Of a DNA stretch of 26,171 bases, positions 7,423 through 15,288 are shown piece by piece. The notes beneath the pieces are model-generated. The model saw only the letters and a list, made by a program, of their open reading frames with translations, did not search any database and had not been told where the DNA came from. Each line of letters begins with the position of its first letter. The first letter of the stretch is position 1. The position numbers were made by a program, and so were the translations under genes. The stretch comes from UBA6136 sp041178325. Its GTDB lineage: Bacteria > Pseudomonadota > Gammaproteobacteria > Methylococcales > Methylococcaceae. The DNA lies in contig JBEGVN010000024.1 of NCBI GenBank assembly GCA_041178325.1, positions 1-26,171 of the forward strand, written 5' to 3'.

Positions 7423-7428
7423 AACTAA

Positions 7429-8004
7429 TTAGTGCGGCGGATAGAAAAGTTCAACCCGGCGATTTTGCTGCCAGCTACCTTCATCATGCCCAGACGTTGC
7501 AGGTTTTTCCTCGCCATAGCTCAAGACCCTCATCTGAGCGTCAGAGACGCCCTGAAGTCGCATGCTCCGGGAAACCGAAAGTCCGCGTCGCTCACCCAAA
7601 GCAACGTTGTACTCCGAGGAGCCGCGCTCATCGCCATGTCCTTCAAGAACTAAATTACTGTCGGGATGCGCAGCCAACCATTCGGCATGGGCAGTTACGA
7701 TGTTCTGGTATTCAGGCAGAACCTCCTCACTATCGAAGCCAAAATAGATGACTCGCTCGGAGAGTACTCCGCCGGTCGGACCTGCATCCTGACGACCTGA
7801 TCCTGCGCCATAGCGTCCACCTGAACCGGATCCGCCATTGGCGCCACCCGCCCCATACTTACCGTATTTCCCAGACCGGTTTCGTGCATTGGCCTTTGCG
7901 GCCGCATCTGAATCGGCATTTTCATCCACCCCACCCTTGCTGCTGCACCCCACCACGCTCACCACGAGGAGTGCGCTGAACAAGACCTTGATCCACTTTT
8001 GCAT
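7429..8004 (-). CDS. pal: Peptidoglycan-associated lipoprotein Pal
   Basis: The 191-residue outer-membrane lipoprotein has lipobox VVGC with acylated Cys20. A low-complexity Gly/Ser/Arg-rich linker (roughly residues 35-75) follows, then an OmpA-like peptidoglycan-binding domain (LEGHGDERGSSEYN; LGERR; YGEEKP; NRRVEL) at the C terminus. Pal anchors the outer membrane to peptidoglycan and binds TolB. The open frame extends upstream, but the ATG at 8004 is the start because GGAGA lies just before it and a canonical signal peptide follows. The Gly-rich linker looks longer than in E. coli Pal. Confidence 0.96.
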   Translation of the reverse strand: MQKWIKVLFSALLVVSVVGCSSKGGVDENADSDAAAKANARNRSGKYGKYGAGGANGGSGSGGRYGAGSGRQDAGPTGGVLSERVIYFGFDSEEVLPEYQNIVTAHAEWLAAHPDSNLVLEGHGDERGSSEYNVALGERRGLSVSRSMRLQGVSDAQMRVLSYGEEKPATSGHDEGSWQQNRRVELFYPPH

Positions 8005-8024
8005 AAAAATCTCCGAAATCCCAA

Positions 8025-9311
8025 TCAGGGCGACCAAGCGGCCCCCCGAATATCCCCACCCTTAACCCGTATGTTCTGCTTGAACTTTCCATCGACAGAG
8101 ACCACGGCCAACTGATCTAACCCGCCATCCTTGCGTGTATAGAGAATCATCTGTCCATTCGGCGCAAATGCCGGTGACTCATCCAGCCGCCCAGAACTCA
8201 GCACCCGAAGGTGCCGGCTACTCAGATCCATCACGGCAATTCTGTATCCACCCTGCCCCCCATGCACCATGGCGACGCTGCGCCCGTCCGGTGAAAAAAC
8301 TCCTCGCGCGTTGTAGGAACCGTCATAAGTCAACCGCTGGGGCTCTCCACCATGCGCTGATACGGTATAAAGCTGTGGCTTGCCGCCCCGATCCGACGTA
8401 AACACCAAGGTTCTCCCATCCGGTGACCAACTTGCCTCGGTATCAATCGAATCATCATGGGTCACCCGGTGCATGGCTCCGGAGGCCACTTCAAGAACAT
8501 AAATATCCGGGCTGCCGTCCTTCGACAAGGTAACCGCCAACTCCGAACCATCTGGCGACCACGAGGGTGCACCGTTGATACCCGGCAACGATGAAACCTT
8601 GTGGCGCTCGCCAGAAGAAAGGGACTGAACAAAGACCGCGGCAGCATGGTCCTCAAAGGAAACATAGGCGAGACGCTTGCCGTCCGGCGACCAGTTCGGT
8701 GACATGATGGGTTCCGGAGAGGTCATCACAATCCGATCACCTTCGCCATCGGTATCCGCAATAACCAATCGGTACTCGCGATCATTTCCGTAGCCAGAGG
8801 CTGCGACATAGGCGACCCGGGTATTGAAAACCCCACGCTCCCCTGTCAGCTGCTTATAGATCATATCGGCGATCTTGTGGGCAGCGTGGCGGGCATCAGA
8901 CGGTTTGAAGGGAACGCGTTCCGATAAAATCGACACACCCCGTATCGCATCGTAGAGCACAAATTCAGCCACAAGTCCGGCCCCCTCGCCGGAAACCACT
9001 CGGCCTACAACGACGTGTTCTTGTCCAGCCGTCTGCCAAATTGGAAAATCAGGAGTCGCTGGAGGCACAGGCCTTTCAGGTAACTGGGACTCCCTCATGA
9101 TGCTGAACTTGCCTGTTCCATGGAGATCCATGGCGACAATTTCACTGACCGTATCCCCAGGCAAATTAGGCTGCTGGAAGGGAACGACCGCAATTGGCAT
9201 AGCTCCCTCCGCACCCTGCGTGATATCGACCGTTAATTCGGCCCAAACCTCGGGCGATATCGCCATTGCCGAAACTGCGAGCCAAAGCATGAATCCAAGA
9301 TGACGCAACAT
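8025..9311 (-). CDS. tolB: Tol-Pal system beta-propeller protein TolB
   Basis: The 428-residue periplasmic protein has a signal peptide (cleavage near VWA-EL, residue ~24), an N-terminal TolB domain (PIAVVPF) and a six-bladed beta-propeller whose blades are marked by repeated SPDG turns (NWSPDGKRLAYVS, SWSPDGSELAVTL, SWSPDGRTLVFTS, VFSPDGRSVAMV, AFAPNGQMILYT, AAWSP). TolB shuttles between Pal and TolA so that the proton-driven TolQRA motor can release Pal. AAGGA sits 7 nt before the ATG. It lies between tolA and pal, as expected. Confidence 0.97.
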   Translation of the reverse strand: MLRHLGFMLWLAVSAMAISPEVWAELTVDITQGAEGAMPIAVVPFQQPNLPGDTVSEIVAMDLHGTGKFSIMRESQLPERPVPPATPDFPIWQTAGQEHVVVGRVVSGEGAGLVAEFVLYDAIRGVSILSERVPFKPSDARHAAHKIADMIYKQLTGERGVFNTRVAYVAASGYGNDREYRLVIADTDGEGDRIVMTSPEPIMSPNWSPDGKRLAYVSFEDHAAAVFVQSLSSGERHKVSSLPGINGAPSWSPDGSELAVTLSKDGSPDIYVLEVASGAMHRVTHDDSIDTEASWSPDGRTLVFTSDRGGKPQLYTVSAHGGEPQRLTYDGSYNARGVFSPDGRSVAMVHGGQGGYRIAVMDLSSRHLRVLSSGRLDESPAFAPNGQMILYTRKDGGLDQLAVVSVDGKFKQNIRVKGGDIRGAAWSP

Positions 9312-9329
9312 GAAAAGGTCCTTGTAAAA

Positions 9330-10718
9330 CTATTCTGGACTGAAGCGGAAGGCGACTACCTGACCTAGCAACTGTTCCGCAACCAGGGCATCAGGAGGCA
9401 TGGGAAAAGGCGCGGCCTTCCGCACCGCGGCTTCAGCAGACCGCTCAAACGCCGCATCCCCCCCACTACAGGACGCATTAACAGAGGAAACTCGTCCATC
9501 AGCCTGTAGTCGAACCTGAATTTTACAGGACATCCCAGCGTCTGCGGACGGTGGCCTCAACCAGGCCTGCTCGACCTTAGGTCTGAAATACCTGTTTACC
9601 CAGGTCTGTGCCGCCTTTTCCGCTGCAGCCTTTGCCTGAGCCTGACGCTGAGCTTCCTCCTGCGCCAAGGCAGCCTGTAATGCTTCCTTACGCGCATTTT
9701 CCTCAGCCTTTTTCCTGGCATCCGCCTCTGCCTTAAGCTTTGCTTCCTGTTCAGCCTTTTTCTTGGCTTCCGCATCCGACTTGGCTTTTGCTTCGGCCTC
9801 CGCTTTCTTTTTCGCTTCGCCTTCAGCCTTCAGCTTGGCCTCCGCATCCGCCTTTTTCTTGGCATCAGCTTCAGCTTTGAGTCTTGCATCCATTTCAGCT
9901 TTTTTCTTAGCCTCCGAATCTGCCTTGGCTTTGGCTTCCTGCTCTGCTTTCTTTTTGGCCTCAATTTCAGCTTTTTGCTTTGTTTCGGCCTCGGCTTTCT
10001 TTCTGGCTTCGACCTCGGCCTTTTTCTTAGCTTCAGCATCAGCCTTGAGCTTAGCCTCAAGCTCCGCCCGCTTTTTAAGATCAGACTCTGTCTTCAGCTT
10101 GGCTTCAAGTTCGGCTTTTCGCTTGGCATCCGCCTCAGCCTTCTGCTTGGCCTCCTGCTCCACTTTCTTTTTCGCTTCAGCCTCGGCTTTCTCTTTGGCC
10201 TGCTTCTCTGCCTTCTCTGCCTTCTCTGCCTTCTCTGCCTTCTCTGCCTTCTCTGCCTTTTCCGCCTTTTCCGCCTTTTCCGCCTTGTCGCGGACAGCCT
10301 CTTCCTTCAATGCTTTTTCTTTCTGCTTTTTATCCTGTTCAAGGCGTTCCTTACGCTCCTCTGCCTGTTGGCGCTTCTGCTCCTCACGCTTGGCCTTCTC
10401 GGCATCAACCTTGGGGATTTGGGGTGCGACTTTCACCAGAGGCTCAGACAGATCCTTGACCGCTGGCGGCTCCGCTTCAGGCAGCATCAGCTCGCTTGGC
10501 TCAATCACCGGCTCATCAACTTTTTCCGGAGGTGCAGATACCGGCTTGATGGGCGCTCCACCCTCGATCACGGTGGCCTGAATAATTTCCGTTTCCTGAA
10601 AGGGCTGTGGCTTTTCCGCTTCCGGCTGCCAATTCAACATCAGGAAAATCAGCAACGCATGCAGGGCGAGCGATGCGAGAACCGCACCGTAGCGACGCAG
10701 CATCTCTCGAATACTCAT
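9330..10718 (-). CDS. tolA: TolA, trans-periplasmic spanner of the Tol-Pal motor
   Basis: The 462-residue protein has an N-terminal membrane helix at about 12-29 that keeps the S-x3-H pattern (Ser16, His20) used to contact TolQ-TolR. A proline-rich stretch (31-105), a very long Ala/Lys/Glu helix (about 105-365) and a C-terminal TonB-like domain (about 370-462, with cysteines 396 and 415 approximately) follow. Domain II is built from degenerate KAEAEAKKKAE-type repeats plus nine perfect AEK triplets at residues 146-172. The ATG overlaps the tolR stop as ATGA. Length is similar to or above E. coli TolA (421), with the excess in the repeat helix. Confidence 0.96.
   Translation of the reverse strand: MSIREMLRRYGAVLASLALHALLIFLMLNWQPEAEKPQPFQETEIIQATVIEGGAPIKPVSAPPEKVDEPVIEPSELMLPEAEPPAVKDLSEPLVKVAPQIPKVDAEKAKREEQKRQQAEERKERLEQDKKQKEKALKEEAVRDKAEKAEKAEKAEKAEKAEKAEKAEKAEKQAKEKAEAEAKKKVEQEAKQKAEADAKRKAELEAKLKTESDLKKRAELEAKLKADAEAKKKAEVEARKKAEAETKQKAEIEAKKKAEQEAKAKADSEAKKKAEMDARLKAEADAKKKADAEAKLKAEGEAKKKAEAEAKAKSDAEAKKKAEQEAKLKAEADARKKAEENARKEALQAALAQEEAQRQAQAKAAAEKAAQTWVNRYFRPKVEQAWLRPPSADAGMSCKIQVRLQADGRVSSVNASCSGGDAAFERSAEAAVRKAAPFPMPPDALVAEQLLGQVVAFRFSPE
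10203..10283 (-). repeat. In-frame 9-bp tandem repeat array inside tolA
   Basis: On the coding strand nine consecutive 9-bp units each encode Ala-Glu-Lys: three copies of GCGGAAAAG followed by six identical copies of GCAGAGAAG. The six identical units are contiguous (10205-10256 approximately). Because each unit is three codons, slippage would lengthen or shorten the TolA helix without a frameshift. This sits within a longer domain of imperfect repeats. Confidence 0.95.
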
Positions 10719-11155
10719 TCTTCGGGGGGGCGAGTCATCAAGCCTACACTGGGAATGCCGGCCTGCTTAATGGACGCCATGACGCTCACGACACGCCCAT
10801 AGGCCACACTTTCATCACCACGAATCAGCACTTGTATTCCAGGCTTGTCTGCAACCGCTGAAGCAATTTTCGGAATCAGCTCATCGTCTGAGACCTGAAC
10901 ATCACCAGTATTGCTAACATCAACATAAACCGCACCATCCGCTTGAATCGACACAATGATGGGAAGGGTTTCCTGGGTATCCAGTGTCTTTGCCTCAGCC
11001 TGAGGCAGGTCCACATCAACGCCAGACTGCAACATTGGCGCCGTGACCATGAAAATGATCAGCAGAACAAGACAGACATCGATGTAGGGGATGACATTAA
11101 TTTCCGCCATGGGCTGACGACGGCCTCCCCGGCGAGAAGTACCCTGAGTATTCAT
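10715..11155 (-). CDS. tolR: TolR, ExbD-family proton-channel subunit
   Basis: The 146-residue protein has one membrane helix (about 22-43, INVIPYIDVCLVLLIIFMV) carrying the proton-conducting Asp26, followed by a periplasmic domain. With TolQ it forms the proton-motive-force-driven stator that energises TolA. Its start overlaps the tolQ stop (ATGA, 11152-11155) and its stop overlaps the tolA start in the same way, so the three stator-arm genes are translationally chained. Confidence 0.97.
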   Translation of the reverse strand: MNTQGTSRRGGRRQPMAEINVIPYIDVCLVLLIIFMVTAPMLQSGVDVDLPQAEAKTLDTQETLPIIVSIQADGAVYVDVSNTGDVQVSDDELIPKIASAVADKPGIQVLIRGDESVAYGRVVSVMASIKQAGIPSVGLMTRPPEE

Positions 11156-11829
11156 TTCGCGTGTGCCTTGCGATGCAGAAGACTCAGAAACTCATCAGCA
11201 AAGGCTTCATAGCGTCCCGCCAGACGCCCAATTTCCGTTGAGTATCGGTTATAGGCCATAACGGCAGGAATCGCCGCAAACAAACCCATGGCTGTCGCCA
11301 CTAACGCTTCGGAAATTCCTGGGGCTACCATGGCGAGCGTCGCCTGCTTGGCTGCGCCCAGCGAACTAAAGGAATTCATGATGCCCCAAACCGTACCAAA
11401 CAGCCCCACATAAGGGCTGGTCGATCCGACCGTCGCAAGGAAAGGCAGTCGTTCGTCTAGGGCTTCAAGCTCACGATTTAATGAAACCCGCATTACCCGT
11501 TGCGCTCCTTCCATCACAGCGTCCGGTCCGATATTCGATTGCTGTCTAAGGCGTGCAAACTCCTTAAACCCCGCCATGAAGATGTTCTCAAGACCTTCGG
11601 TCTCGTAGTCCTCGCGAACCAGTTGCCGATAAAGATCCGCAAGATCAATACCGGACCAAAACCTTTCCTCAAACTCATCCGTGGTCACGCGGGCTCTGCG
11701 AATTTCCCGGTACTTCGTAAAAATAAAGCTCCAAGACACCACGGAGGCAAGCATCAAGATCGCCATAACGGTCTGCACTACAGGGCTTGCATCCAGAATC
11801 AGCTTGGCAATCGAAAGTTCGGAGTTCAT
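11152..11829 (-). CDS. tolQ: TolQ, ExbB-family proton-channel subunit
   Basis: The 225-residue inner-membrane protein has three membrane helices: one near residues 15-38 and a pair in the C-terminal half. The conserved channel segments SPYVGLFGTVWGIMNSF and APGISEALVATAMGLFAAIPAVMAYN place it in the TolQ/ExbB/MotA family; position in the operon separates it from ExbB. GAGAGG lies about 11 nt before the ATG. A 73-bp gap separates it from ybgC, the largest gap within this block, and could hold a promoter. Confidence 0.97.
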   Translation of the reverse strand: MNSELSIAKLILDASPVVQTVMAILMLASVVSWSFIFTKYREIRRARVTTDEFEERFWSGIDLADLYRQLVREDYETEGLENIFMAGFKEFARLRQQSNIGPDAVMEGAQRVMRVSLNRELEALDERLPFLATVGSTSPYVGLFGTVWGIMNSFSSLGAAKQATLAMVAPGISEALVATAMGLFAAIPAVMAYNRYSTEIGRLAGRYEAFADEFLSLLHRKAHAK

Positions 11830-11902
11830 GAGGAAAACAGCCTCTCGATAAAGATGAAGAACAAAAACCTAACGCCTTTGCGATGCCTCAATCAGGAGGC
11901 CC

Positions 11903-12316
11903 TCAAGGCAACTTTTTAGCAAGAACCACGCCTAGTAAATCCACCAAACGTGGCGGAATGGCAACTGGCCTGAAATAATCCGCCGAAATGGAGGCCACCC
12001 GAACCTCGCCATCACATAACACACGTCCATCCCGATGAATGGATTGCTGGAACGTCAGACTGGCCGGGCGGGACTCTTTGATGTCGACCGTGACATCCAG
12101 AAGATCATCGAGCCGTGCAGGGCTCCTAAAATCAATCGTCATGGAACGCACGGCAAAAAGAACACGCTCATCTCGCTCCAATACGCCAAGCTCCACACCC
12201 AAATTTCGAAGAAACTCCGTACGTGCACGCTCCATGAAGGCGACGTAGTTACTGTGATAAACCACCCCGCCGGCATCGGTGTTCTCGTAATAGACCCTGA
12301 CCGGCCATGTAAACAT
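11903..12316 (-). CDS. ybgC: YbgC-type acyl-CoA thioesterase
   Basis: The 137-residue single hot-dog-fold protein has the YbgC/4-hydroxybenzoyl-CoA thioesterase active-site segment YYENTDAGGVVYHSNY, with catalytic Asp14. It hydrolyses acyl-CoA or acyl-ACP thioesters in the cytoplasm and is linked to phospholipid metabolism in E. coli. Upstream in-frame ATGs exist at 12334 and 12331, overlapping the ruvB stop. The ATG at 12316 is preferred because AAAGG precedes it by 8 nt and the N terminus then matches the family. Its position upstream of tolQ is the classic ybgC-tolQRAB order. Confidence 0.94.
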   Translation of the reverse strand: MFTWPVRVYYENTDAGGVVYHSNYVAFMERARTEFLRNLGVELGVLERDERVLFAVRSMTIDFRSPARLDDLLDVTVDIKESRPASLTFQQSIHRDGRVLCDGEVRVASISADYFRPVAIPPRLVDLLGVVLAKKLP

Positions 12317-12330
12317 TGGGATACCTTTCA

Positions 12331-13359
12331 TCACTCAAAAATATCCCCTGCGGGCAGCTTTGGCGGCTTGAGCCCAAGATGCAGATACGCTGAACGGGTT
12401 GCCACCCGCCCTCTGGGTGTGCGCATGATGAATCCTTGCTGAATAAGAAAGGGCTCCAAAACATCCTCAATGGTACCCCGCTCCTCGCCGATTGCCGCCG
12501 CAATATTATCGAGCCCCACTGGCCCCCCGTCGAAACGGTCAATCATCGCCGTCAAAAGCTTACGGTCCAATTGATCAAAACCTTCGGCATCGACATTAAG
12601 CATTTCAAGTGCACGCCCCGCGAGCTCGCCGGTAATCCGGCCATCGCCAATGACTTCCGCGAAGTCACGGACACGGCGAAGCAGCCGATTGGCAATTCGA
12701 GGCGTTCCGCGCGATCGGCGGGCCACCTCATGGGCCCCATCAGCACTCATCTCAACCCCCAGAATGCGGGCCGAACGACTCACGATCAGACTCAATTCAC
12801 TGGTCGTATAGAACTCCAGTCGATGGACAATACCAAAGCGATCCCGAAGCGGAGAGGTCAAAAGACCCGCTCGGGTGGTTGCGCCAACCAATGTAAATGG
12901 GGGGATATCCAGCTTAATCGAGCGGGCAGCTGGCCCCTCTCCGATCATGATATCGATCTGATAGTCTTCCATCGCGGGATAAAGGACCTCTTCGACGACG
13001 GCACTGAGCCGATGAATCTCATCGATGAATAGGACGTCACCCGGGTTCAGGTTTGTCAGAAGTGCTGCAACATCGCCCGCTTTTTCGAGAACCGGCCCAG
13101 AGGTATGGCGAATTCCCACATCCATTTCATTCGCGACAATGTTCGCAAGGGTTGTCTTGCCAAGGCCAGGAGGGCCAAAAATGAGGACATGATCGAGGGG
13201 TTCACTTCGGGCCTTGGCGGCCTGAATAAAAATACTCATCTGTTCGCGCATGGCGCTCTGACCCACATAATCATCAAGGCGCTGGGGACGAATCGCTCGA
13301 TCGATCACGTCCTCATCTCGACCCGATCCAGGAGCCACAAGTCGCGAGGCATTACTCAT
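12331..13359 (-). CDS. ruvB: Holliday junction DNA helicase RuvB
   Basis: The 342-residue AAA+ motor drives branch migration with RuvA. Walker A is GPPGLGKTT (62-70), Walker B FIDEIH (111-116), sensor 1 GATTRAG (159-165) and the arginine-finger region LRDRFG (171-176). The C-terminal winged helix ends in RTPRGRVAT. Length is standard. The ATG has GGAG about 10 nt upstream. It follows ruvA by 16 bp. Confidence 0.98.
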   Translation of the reverse strand: MSNASRLVAPGSGRDEDVIDRAIRPQRLDDYVGQSAMREQMSIFIQAAKARSEPLDHVLIFGPPGLGKTTLANIVANEMDVGIRHTSGPVLEKAGDVAALLTNLNPGDVLFIDEIHRLSAVVEEVLYPAMEDYQIDIMIGEGPAARSIKLDIPPFTLVGATTRAGLLTSPLRDRFGIVHRLEFYTTSELSLIVSRSARILGVEMSADGAHEVARRSRGTPRIANRLLRRVRDFAEVIGDGRITGELAGRALEMLNVDAEGFDQLDRKLLTAMIDRFDGGPVGLDNIAAAIGEERGTIEDVLEPFLIQQGFIMRTPRGRVATRSAYLHLGLKPPKLPAGDIFE

Positions 13360-13375
13360 CGGATCAACACTCCTC

Positions 13376-13972
13376 TCAACGCGCCACGGCTTTTAGTGCG
13401 AGCCGAATGATGTCCTCGCTGGCTTTTCCCTCGGTATCCAGTGGCTTAATCAACGCTTGGGCATCCTGCGGACGAAAACCTAACGCGACCAGTGCCGAGA
13501 CCGCCTCCTCCTCTGGGCTTGTGACCACAGTCCTGGGAGTACCAGGCATGCTGCCACCGCCACTTCCAAGGTCCGGCATTCGATCCCTCAATTCAATAAT
13601 GAGGCGCTCCGCGGTTTTTTTCCCTATCCCTGGCAATCGCGTCAGGCTCTGAATATCTTGATTTTCGACACAGCGATGGAATGCCTCTGCGGTCATGCTC
13701 GAAAGGACGCCTAATGCTAGTTTTGCGCCCACACCATTGACCCGGATCAGAGTCCTGAAAAGGGTTTTTTCGGCTTCGCTGAGAAAACCGTAGAGATTAT
13801 GGGCATCCTCGCGAATCGCAAGGTGGGTATAAAGAGTAAGATTTTCCCCGACATCTGGCAGATCAAAAAACGTCGACATCGGAGCTTCTAGTTCATAGCC
13901 CACACCACCGACATCGATCAGCACAGCCGGTGGCTTCTTTGCAACCAGACGCCCCCGCAGAAATCCAATCAT
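13376..13972 (-). CDS. ruvA: Holliday junction branch migration protein RuvA
   Basis: The 198-residue protein has the OB-fold domain I (MIGFLRGRLVAKKPPAVLIDVGGVGYE), two helix-hairpin-helix motifs (LIRVNGVGAKLAL; LTRLPGIGKKTAERLI), an acidic/Gly-rich linker and the C-terminal domain III that touches RuvB (SALVALGFRPQDAQ). It forms the tetramer that holds the four-way junction. The ATG overlaps the ruvC stop by ATGA. Confidence 0.98.
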   Translation of the reverse strand: MIGFLRGRLVAKKPPAVLIDVGGVGYELEAPMSTFFDLPDVGENLTLYTHLAIREDAHNLYGFLSEAEKTLFRTLIRVNGVGAKLALGVLSSMTAEAFHRCVENQDIQSLTRLPGIGKKTAERLIIELRDRMPDLGSGGGSMPGTPRTVVTSPEEEAVSALVALGFRPQDAQALIKPLDTEGKASEDIIRLALKAVAR

Positions 13973-14475
13973 CGATACCCCTTAATTTGTCCACCTAGTC
14001 GAAGACGCGTCTGTCGGTGATGGATGTGGCACATCGCAATGCCAAGCGCATCTCCCGCATCCACGGGTAACACCTCCTTGACCCCCAGGAGGTAGCGCAC
14101 CATATGCTGTACCTGTGACTTTTCGGCACTGCCTTTGCCAACCATCGCCTGCTTGACTTGACGCGCGGCATATTCGTGTACAGCAAGCCCAGCATTCATG
14201 AGCGCGCAGATTGCAGCACCCCGAGCCTGACCTAGTTTCAGGGCCGAATCTGCGTTCTTGGACATGAAGACTTCCTCGATGGCCGCTTCCGTCGGACGAA
14301 ACTCACGAGCCACCCGATAGATGCCCTCATAGATTTGATGCAAGCGTTCCGGGAGATTCTCTCCATCCGTACGAATCGTGCCATAGGTCACCAATACAGG
14401 ACCCTTTGCACCATCATGAATGATTCCATAGCCGGTGCACCGGGACCCTGGATCAATTCCGAGAATGCTGACCAC
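13969..14475 (-). CDS. ruvC: Holliday junction resolvase RuvC
   Basis: The 168-residue endonuclease cuts four-way junctions symmetrically. The four acidic metal ligands are present: Asp8 (GIDPGS), Glu67 (IEEVF), Asp139 and Asp142 (VDAGDALGIA). The start is a GTG at 14475 giving MVSILGIDPGS, matching the family N terminus; it begins 9 nt after the yebC stop. The order yebC-ruvC-ruvA-ruvB is widely conserved in gammaproteobacteria. Confidence 0.98.
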   Translation of the reverse strand: MVSILGIDPGSRCTGYGIIHDGAKGPVLVTYGTIRTDGENLPERLHQIYEGIYRVAREFRPTEAAIEEVFMSKNADSALKLGQARGAAICALMNAGLAVHEYAARQVKQAMVGKGSAEKSQVQHMVRYLLGVKEVLPVDAGDALGIAMCHIHHRQTRLRLGGQIKGYR

Positions 14476-14483
14476 TCGCCCGG

Positions 14484-15230
14484 CTAACCGAGCTTGGCGA
14501 GGATATCCTCGCTGATGTCGGCATTTGAGTAAACGTTCTGGACATCATCAAGGTCTTCCAGCCGATCTACCAACTTGAGAAGCTTCACCGCATCCTCTTC
14601 ATCCAGTGCGATTGTGGTACTTGCCCGCATCGTCACTTCGGCAGACTCAGGTGCGAGACCTGCGGCGATTAGGCTGTCACGAACCACCTCGAACTGCTCA
14701 GCCTGCACCAGAACATCGATTCCGCCGTCATCGAGGCTGATAACATCTTCTGCACCGGCCTCAAGAGCCGCCTCCATCAATGCATCTTCATCAAGACCCT
14801 TCGGATAGTTCAGAACACCGGTTTTGGTAAAAAGATAGGCAACCGAGCCATCCGTACCAAGATTCCCGCCCGCCTTGCTAAAAGCATGGCGCACTTCTGC
14901 AACGGTACGAACGCGGTTATCCGTCAGACAGTCAACCATGATGGCGATCCCACCGGAACCATAGCCTTCATAGCGAATTTCTTCAAAGTTGTCGCCATCC
15001 AGCGCCCCTACCCCTTTCTTGATGGCGCGCTCAATGGTGTCCTTGGACATATTGGCCGTCAACGCCTTGTCCATAGCGGCTCTGAGTCTTGGGTTATTAG
15101 CCGCTTCCCCTCCTCCTGCCCGAGCAGAAACAGTAATTTCTCGAATCAGCTTAGTAAAAAGTTTTCCTCGACGTGCATCCTGGGCTCCCTTGCGATGCTG
15201 GATATTGGCCCATTTGCTATGACCTGCCAT
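14484..15230 (-). CDS. yebC: YebC/PmpR-family regulator
   Basis: The 248-residue protein starts with the invariant MAGHSKWANIQHRKGAQDA and contains the family's DNLTDNRVRT-like segment (CLTDNRVRTVAEVRHAF). Members have been described as DNA-binding transcription factors and, more recently, as ribosome-associated factors helping translation of proline-rich stretches. The frame also offers a TTG at 15242, but ATG at 15230 is chosen because the conserved N terminus begins there. It heads the resolvase cluster. A 12-bp palindrome lies 29 bp upstream. Confidence 0.95.
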   Translation of the reverse strand: MAGHSKWANIQHRKGAQDARRGKLFTKLIREITVSARAGGGEAANNPRLRAAMDKALTANMSKDTIERAIKKGVGALDGDNFEEIRYEGYGSGGIAIMVDCLTDNRVRTVAEVRHAFSKAGGNLGTDGSVAYLFTKTGVLNYPKGLDEDALMEAALEAGAEDVISLDDGGIDVLVQAEQFEVVRDSLIAAGLAPESAEVTMRASTTIALDEEDAVKLLKLVDRLEDLDDVQNVYSNADISEDILAKLG

Positions 15231-15258
15231 AACCTCGAACAACCTCTATTCTTTTCAA

Positions 15259-15270
15259 AGCGCTAGCGCT
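15259..15270. repeat. 12-bp perfect palindrome AGCGCTAGCGCT upstream of yebC
   Basis: AGCGCTAGCGCT is its own reverse complement. It lies in the 58-bp gap between the ndh stop and the yebC start. It has no adequate T tract on the minus strand, so it is a poor intrinsic terminator there. It could be an operator or just chance. Confidence 0.45.
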
Positions 15271-15288
15271 GATTTTAGCATCGGGCAA

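Noticed and set aside
9700..10290. Regular repeat pattern that might suggest a CRISPR or satellite array
   Set aside because: The repeats are in frame with tolA, short, without unique spacers, and encode the known helical domain II.
9763..10802. Two long overlapping plus-strand open frames of more than 270 codons
   Set aside because: They are antisense to the tolA repeat helix. Their Ala/Ser/Phe and Leu/Phe monotony is the complement of Ala/Lys/Glu codons; tolA has strong family evidence.
11885..11900. GCCTC-AATCAG-GAGGC stem in the ybgC 3' end as a terminator
   Set aside because: Only 5 bp with no T tract on either strand, and the operon is expected to continue into tolQ.
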